Shown in pieces: positions 58,914 through 64,000 of a DNA stretch of 64,000 nucleotides (positions are counted from its first letter, which is position 1; every line of letters begins with the position of its first letter). The notes beneath the pieces were generated by a model. That model had not been told where the DNA came from, searched no databases, and saw only the letters and a program-made list of their open reading frames with translations. This DNA is from Craterostigma plantagineum (lineage: Eukaryota > Streptophyta > Magnoliopsida > Lamiales > Linderniaceae), in contig JAPQWV010000415.1 in the NCBI GenBank assembly GCA_027422505.1, positions 372,001-436,000 on the forward strand, read 5' to 3'. The translations under genes and the position numbers were made by a program.

Positions 58914-59078
58914 TGTTGAAGATATCATTTCTGTAATCGAGGAGTTATCTTAGGGATCGTAGAGATTATTTACTTAATATACTGCCTTTTAGAAACTCTA
59001 TAAATACCTATGTCATATTTGTATTTCTATAATTCAGAATAATAGAATATTACCCTTTTTATACTTCTTTTTTCTACA
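58914..59078 (+). repeat. Short copia 5' LTR (165 bp)
   Basis: It starts TGTTGAAGATATCA, has a TATA box in CTATAAATACC near 59,000, and ends TTTCTACA before a primer site TGGTATCCGAGC (59,079-59,090; one mismatch to tRNA-Met). Confidence 0.75.
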
Positions 59079-59164
59079 TGGTATCCGAGCCTCGGCTCTA
59101 TAACCTTTCTTGCTCATAAATTATCGAGAAGGTGACTGGATCTTTGAATTTATCATCATCCTCA

Positions 59165-59950
59165 TAGGTTAATCAACCCGTTCAATCTACAGACCCTTCC
59201 ACTTTAGATATTCCATCTCTTCAAATAACTGTTCACAGATTAAATGGCTCAAATTGTCTGAAATGGGCTCAATCGGTGAAGTTAGCTATCGAATGGAGAG
59301 GCAAACTAGGCCATCTTACAGGAGACACAAAGCAACCAGAAGCTGCAGATCCTGGGTTGAAGAAATGGCGTTCAGAGAATTCTCTAACTATTGCTTGATT
59401 GACCAACTCTATGGAACCAGTGATTGGAAAACCCCATTTATTTTTGCCCAAGCCAAAGATGTGTTGGACGCTGTTCGAGATATGTACTCCTACGTGAGAA
59501 TTCATCTCAGATTTTCGAGCTCAAAACGAAGCTGTGGAATTCAAAATAGGGAGATCGAGATGTTAGCACCTACTTTAATTATATGGTAACTTTATGGTAG
59601 GATGTAGATCATTGTTACGAAGATACATCGGATTGTCCTGCAGATAGTTTTCGATACAAGAAAAGAGAAGAAAATGGCAGAGTTTATGTCTTTATTGATG
59701 GACTCAATCAAGACCTTGATGAAGTGCAAAGTCGTATTATGGGAAAAAACCTTTCCCCACTATTCGTGAGGTATTTGGCGAGGTTTGACGAGAAGAATCA
59801 AGGCAGAACGTAATGTTAAGGCAATCTAAATACAAAGTTGATTCTACAACAGATACTTCCCCATTAGTCTCTGTTAATGTCGAAGATTTGAAAGAAAATT
59901 TTGTCTTTCTTCCACAAAATAAGTGGTTCACCTACATGCCAAACATAGGA
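59165..59950 (+). pseudogene. gag: copia gag (UBN2-type), broken
   Basis: Blocks in order: ITVHRLNGSNCLKWAQSVKL, GKLGHLTGDTKQPEAADPGL, KWRSENSLTIAWLINSMEP, then after stops KWQSLCLY-type remnants and GKKPFPTIREVFGEV near 59,740. It belongs to the LTR just upstream. It differs clearly from the giant copia gag, so a third copia family is present. Several stops and frameshifts make it non-functional, and no knuckle is left. Confidence 0.85.
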
Positions 59951-59953
59951 GAT

Positions 59954-60314
59954 TGCAATTACCAAATATGGAAGATATGAAGATCAAGGGTAAATAAGAA
60001 GAGAAGTTTCGAACTAAATTATATACTATATTTAGGGAGATCTTCAAGAAGATATGTTAGGCAATTCGCAAGAGATCTTTACCAAATCAAGAGAGAGCCA
60101 ATGCCTATAAATAAGAGGAGAAGTTGAGCTACATACTTGGAGCTTTACACGAGAAAATTTAGAGAGCTTTGACGATGCAAAAATTATTAAGTATGCGTTG
60201 AGAGAATTTGAGCGAGCACGAGTTTGTTTTTAGCATAGTATTTTGTCTTTGCAAAAGTCGTAAGACTTTGTAGTTTGGTAGGATCGCAAGAATTGTTTCT
60301 TTTCTAGGCTTGAT
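59954..60314 (+). repeat. copia LTR, left half (split by solo gypsy LTR)
   Basis: A TATA box lies in GCCTATAAATAAGAG near 60,100. The start at 59,954 (TGCAATTACC) is a guess from the preceding ATAGGAGAT purine-rich string. It resumes at 63,513 after the insertion. Confidence 0.5.
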
Positions 60315-63300
60315 TGTAGCACCCGGGTCCTCGTAAGTATTAGGGCCAATAAATTTGCATGAATGTTGACTGCAATTATGTGTGTTTCGTGCGTTACTTT
60401 CGTGCTCATGTGACTTACGTGTTATGGGGGCCCATTTATGTGCATAAATACGTGCTCAATTGTCTCGCGAAATTGGAGCAATTAGATTGAGTAATACTCA
60501 AAAAAGGGGCCAAAGGGGCCAAAGGGAATTGGTTTGTGAGTGAAGGTTGGACCAAGATTTTAGAAAATGGGCTAAGAAATAAATTAGGCTAAAAGTTAGT
60601 CAGGAACACTAATGGGCCAAGTTAAAGGTTGAGGCCCAAAACATTAAAATTAGTTTAGAGACAAACTTCCTTGAATTGGGGGATATTTCCGTCAAAAAAC
60701 CCTATCTCCTTGCTAAACCACAGCCTAAAGCTGTTTCAAGTCCACAAAACCCCATAGAAACCGACCTAAGCTCGAGCCAAAAGAGGGAGGAGAAACCGAA
60801 GTGACAAGCACGCCAAGTGGAAAAAAAAAGGTAATACATTTTAGGGTTGTGAAATTTTAGGGCTCGAAGGCATAAAGAGCTTTAGTTTAAGTGTTTGGAA
60901 GGTTAGGTTAACACATTTTAAGGATTATTAGACACGCAAAATAAGTTTAGAAGTGCGCTTGGGGCTAAAGCTCGATTTTAGAACTTTAGGGGTTCAATCG
61001 ATCTTTAACATGTTCTTGAGGAAAACAACTTTTTGATCCTTAAGCTAGGAATTTTACGAATCAGTAAGTGTTTTAGTAGGGATGAGTTCGCGAAATACAA
61101 ACTTCGCGAACTCGGAGTCGCGAACCATAGGAAGATGAGGTTTGCGAACTCGATGTCACTTGCATGGACCCGGGAAATTGTGTTTTGCGGGTTCAACATG
61201 TCGCGAATCGAGAGGTTTGCGGATCCAATCGTTTGCGGGTCCAACAAGCCACACGACGAGCTTTGCAAAGTAGAGCGAGAATCGCGAACTCATGCACCTT
61301 GTGAAACCATTTAGCGAGTCCACACAAGCCGCGAAACTATGAAGCCGCAAACCCTACTTCACGAATCAAGGGTTTGCGAACCAAATTGGCGAATCCATGA
61401 AGCCGCCAAGCGTAGAAAGCCGCAAAACTACTTTGCGAATTGAGGTTTACTGCTCCACGCAAGTTGGTGAATCGAAGTTTGCGGGCCCAGTATAGTTCGC
61501 GAACTCATCATTTCGCGGGCTGAGGAGACATGGCGAACTTATTGAAGCTTGACGAGTGGGGGTCTGCGAATCGATACCACTTTGCGAATTGGAACTTCGC
61601 AAACTTATACCACGAAAACCATCCGCTTGGAGCTTTGCGAATTGGAACTTCGCGAATTCCACAAAGTTTATGAATCCATTTGGCGAATCCTATAAGTTAG
61701 CGAACTCAACAAGTTTCGCGAGACCCATGCAACAACCACATTTCGCGAATCCAGACTAAGTCGGAGAATTCATGGGTTCGACACTGCGAACCGGAAGTTT
61801 CGCGGGCCAAACGAGGTTTGCGAAACCATGCAAACCCCATTTCGCGAACTGAGAGAGGGGGCTTGGTGTTTTGCGAACCCGGCAGCTTCGCGGGTTGGGA
61901 AACTCTGCGAATCCACACAATTCGCAAAACGCACTTAGAGAGTTAAGCCTTCATGTGCTAAGTCGCGAACCTTAGAAAATTACAAGTACAACTCGCTGAC
62001 CACACTTAACTAATTATTGGCTAAAGTTCACGGGTCGATCAATTTGGCGAACCCATATGCATTTTGAGAACCTGGCTTGGAAATTACCATTCGCGTACTT
62101 AGGTAAAATATTTGGCGAAGTCGATAATTCGCAAAACATACTTAGCAAATTTTAGTTAAATATCAAGTCATGCGAGAGTTTGCGAATCCAACTAAAATGT
62201 GGTTATAGCCTAGGAAAAATATTTATTTCGAACTCTTTCCAATTAAATAGCCCTTAAAAATAGTAGTAAGTATAATATAACAACCCTTAGGAATTTTGAG
62301 TCCTGAAGTAATTAACTAAACAAAATTAGCATACTAACCTTAGTGTTTATGCCTAAGGTTGGGAATTAGGAGAATCCACGGGGCAGGTAGCTAGAATTCG
62401 ACGGACGATAGGTAAGTCGAAATCCAACTACAACACATAACTTGTGTGTTACATGTCTTATGTGACTATGTGCCTATGTGATTTCATGATTACGTGAATT
62501 GACAGTTATGCTTTCATGTGGTAAGCATAAGTTGCATTCATTTGCATAATGCATATTCATGTGCACGCACGAACTCATGGGGAGGGTCGTGGGACTGATT
62601 ATGCATGATCGGATGTCGCTTGTACGCGACGAAGGCCGATGTGGGCAGGTGTGTCGACTCGCAGTTGAGTCAAGGGCTGTCTCCTATGCTACCAGGGCGG
62701 CGTTTTGCGTCGTCGTACTATTATGTAAATATATATATGTGGATATCCTATGGATAGGATTGGGCATGGCCCGTGGCGGTAAAGTGCGACCTGAGGGTAT
62801 AAGCGACACAGGGTGGAACCCTGGTGTAGGCGACCTCAGCGTGGGCTACCAGCGTTAGCGACCGCCGGAAAGTCGGGGACGACCGGGTTCATATGGCGAC
62901 CTAGGGGAACGATGTGCATCCTAGGGTTCGGCCATCCGGAGTGGACCGCTGTCGTATTGTCCTTGAGGGACAGGAGCTCTTGTGGTGCATAGCGAGATTA
63001 GCCGTGGGCCCTGAGTATTACTAGTATGGGTACTAGGTGCATCGGCGCGGATCATCAGTGCGTAATGGTTTATGGATTGGCGCGGATTGCCTTTGCGGGT
63101 ACGGGACACGTGCATACATGCATAATTTCTGCTTATTGAGCCTCGGTGGCTCATTCCTTATGTTATGTGTTGTAGGCACCAGCGACCGTGATCGCATTTT
63201 GAAGGTAAGGCCTATCTTTTGGAACTTCCCGCTGCTTTTGGGGTGGAAGTGTGTGTGTGGATGACGACCTGTGAGGCCGGGCGCATAGGAGACTTTTGCT

Positions 63301-63512
63301 GTGCCGATGCACCTTCACGAATGTAATTAGGACATGTTTAGAACAGTAGCGTTCGAAATGTATTCTTTTGACTTGTACCAAGACAACGTTCCATTAGATA
63401 AATGGAAAATGAAAAAAATTATGCGTATTTTCAGTGTACTTTACTACTCACAACTCGTTAGGCACATAGGAATACGCTAGAATCGGCAAGTTAGGGAGTT
63501 CGGGTCGTGACA
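60315..63512 (+). repeat. Solo gypsy LTR, related to the 20.8-kb family
   Basis: 3,198 bp starting TGTAGCACCCGGGTCCTCGTAAGTA-like (20,792 family starts TGTAATACCCGGATC) and ending GTCGTGACA. It shares landmark words with the other family, for example GTCGACTCGCAGTTGAGTCA near 62,653 and AAGTCGAAATCCAACTACAA near 62,413. No primer site follows and no PPT precedes, so it is a solo LTR. Target duplication is not clear (TTGAT against TTTTT). Confidence 0.8.
61080..62180 (+). repeat. TTCGCGAA-rich array in the solo LTR
   Basis: Dense CGCGAA and TTCGCG words (at least 15, with full TTCGCGAA near 61,085, 61,101, 61,495, 61,643, 61,740 and 61,841) and many one-base variants such as TTTGCGAA, every 15-40 bases. 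It occupies the same relative place as the TTCGAA array in the other gypsy LTRs. Confidence 0.8.
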
Positions 63513-63757
63513 TTTTTTTTAATCCATTTTTAACAGTGGAATTTTGCCGTGAGGCTCACAGCAAGTTGAAGAACTTGCTGCACAATTTTCAAACTCGTGT
63601 GTGTCGTCTTTTACTACTAAGTTTTATTTTACCGCTGTGCAAAAACGTTCTGATCTCAGATGTTGGCCCGTGTGTTGGTTCAACATTTTAGTCAACATCT
63701 TTGAGTCTGGTTTTAAACTTAGTTAGGTTGCATCCATATCGCATAGGGACCACTTCA
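63513..63757 (+). repeat. copia LTR, right half
   Basis: Continues the LTR interrupted at 60,314 and ends CACTTCA just before a primer site. Contains AACTTGCTG-type inverted words (CAGCAAGTTGAAGAACTTGC near 63,560), possibly a stem-loop. Confidence 0.5.
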
Positions 63758-63760
63758 AAC

Positions 63761-63772
63761 TGGTATTAGAGC
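63761..63772 (+). other. copia primer binding site
   Basis: TGGTATTAGAGC differs by one base from the tRNA-Met site and lies three bases after the LTR. Confidence 0.78.
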
Positions 63773-63810
63773 CTCCGCTTGACGTAACTAAGTGTTCTTT
63801 ATCATTTTCT

Positions 63811-64000
63811 ATGGATGTTTCGAGCTCAAATTATTTTGGTAAGGTTCCTATTTTAGACGGATCCAACTACGCCTATTGGAAGGTCCACGTGCGCCAATGC
63901 ATCAAGTCAATCGATACACGTGCATGGGATGCTATGCTCAATGGATATACGCCACCAAGAATTGCAACAGACGTTGATGGCGAAGTCGTGGAAAAACCAG
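63811..64000 (+). CDS. gag: copia gag N-terminus, runs off the window
   Basis: An ATG at 63,811 opens a frame that stays open to the window end (63 codons). It begins MDVSSSNYFGKVPILDGSNY and continues YWKVHVRQCIKSIDTRAWDAM, the standard copia gag start in which the WK.H...I block precedes the capsid core. Whether the whole gag is intact cannot be seen from here. Confidence 0.82.
   Translation, partial: MDVSSSNYFGKVPILDGSNYAYWKVHVRQCIKSIDTRAWDAMLNGYTPPRIATDVDGEVVEKP

Noticed and set aside
61080..62180. CRISPR-like array of TTCGCGAA words
   Set aside because: Spacing is irregular, the repeat is only 6-8 bases, and the context is a plant LTR.

Overview
This window is repeat-rich nuclear DNA from a flowering plant, most likely a eudicot. 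The evidence is the set of plant retrotransposon lineages present (a giant Ty1/copia family, a chromovirus-like Ty3/gypsy family with 3-kb LTRs, Athila/Tat-like gypsy elements, a Cassandra-type TRIM and an L1-type LINE), plus hAT-, Mutator- and CACTA-type MITEs and one plant heavy-metal-associated (HMA) protein gene with GT-AG introns. I see no prokaryotic features. Almost all of the 64 kb is nested, decaying transposable elements; the HPP gene at 19.8-20.5 kb is the only credible host gene.

Layout. 1-16,080: a giant copia element (copy A) whose 5' LTR lies left of the window. It has a leader, gag, a coiled-coil gag extension, protease, integrase, RT-RNase H (ending at 7,274), a 3.7-kb spacer, a very large extra ORF (10,965-15,735) and a 350-bp 3' LTR. 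A Cassandra element is nested in the extra ORF. 16,081-17,613: the 3' part of an Athila/Tat-like element. 17,614-19,674: an intact Cassandra inserted into an AAT microsatellite, then a foldback element also bordered by AAT repeats. 19,817-20,459: the HPP gene, minus strand. 20,792-31,612: a gypsy element arranged LTR-internal-LTR-partial internal. 31,862-40,117: a second, 5'-truncated copy (B) of the giant copia element. 40,118-42,503: an Athila-like fragment. 42,530-44,510: decayed copia RT copies. 44,657-52,333: a complete non-autonomous gypsy element with gag and protease but no RT or integrase (TR-GAG type), with perfect 5-bp target duplications. 52,750-55,330: a cluster of foldback elements. 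56,360-64,000: a mosaic of a hAT-like MITE, a CACTA end, copia gag fragments, a LINE 3' end, a solo gypsy LTR that splits a copia LTR, and the start of another copia gag.

The most interesting system is the giant copia family (over 16 kb). Copies A and B both keep a 3' extra ORF of roughly 1,180 codons (measured in B). In both, a splice-acceptor-like sequence sits directly against its ATG, and its reading frame runs through the polypurine tract to stop inside the first bases of the 3' LTR. Nothing in it looks like an envelope protein. The non-coding parts of this family, and of both gypsy LTR families, are packed with short CG-centred palindromes (CGATCG, TTCGAA, TTCGCGAA), with a different motif in each family. 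All pol genes seen here are broken, so these elements are fossils. Family names come from motif recognition by eye, not from database searches.
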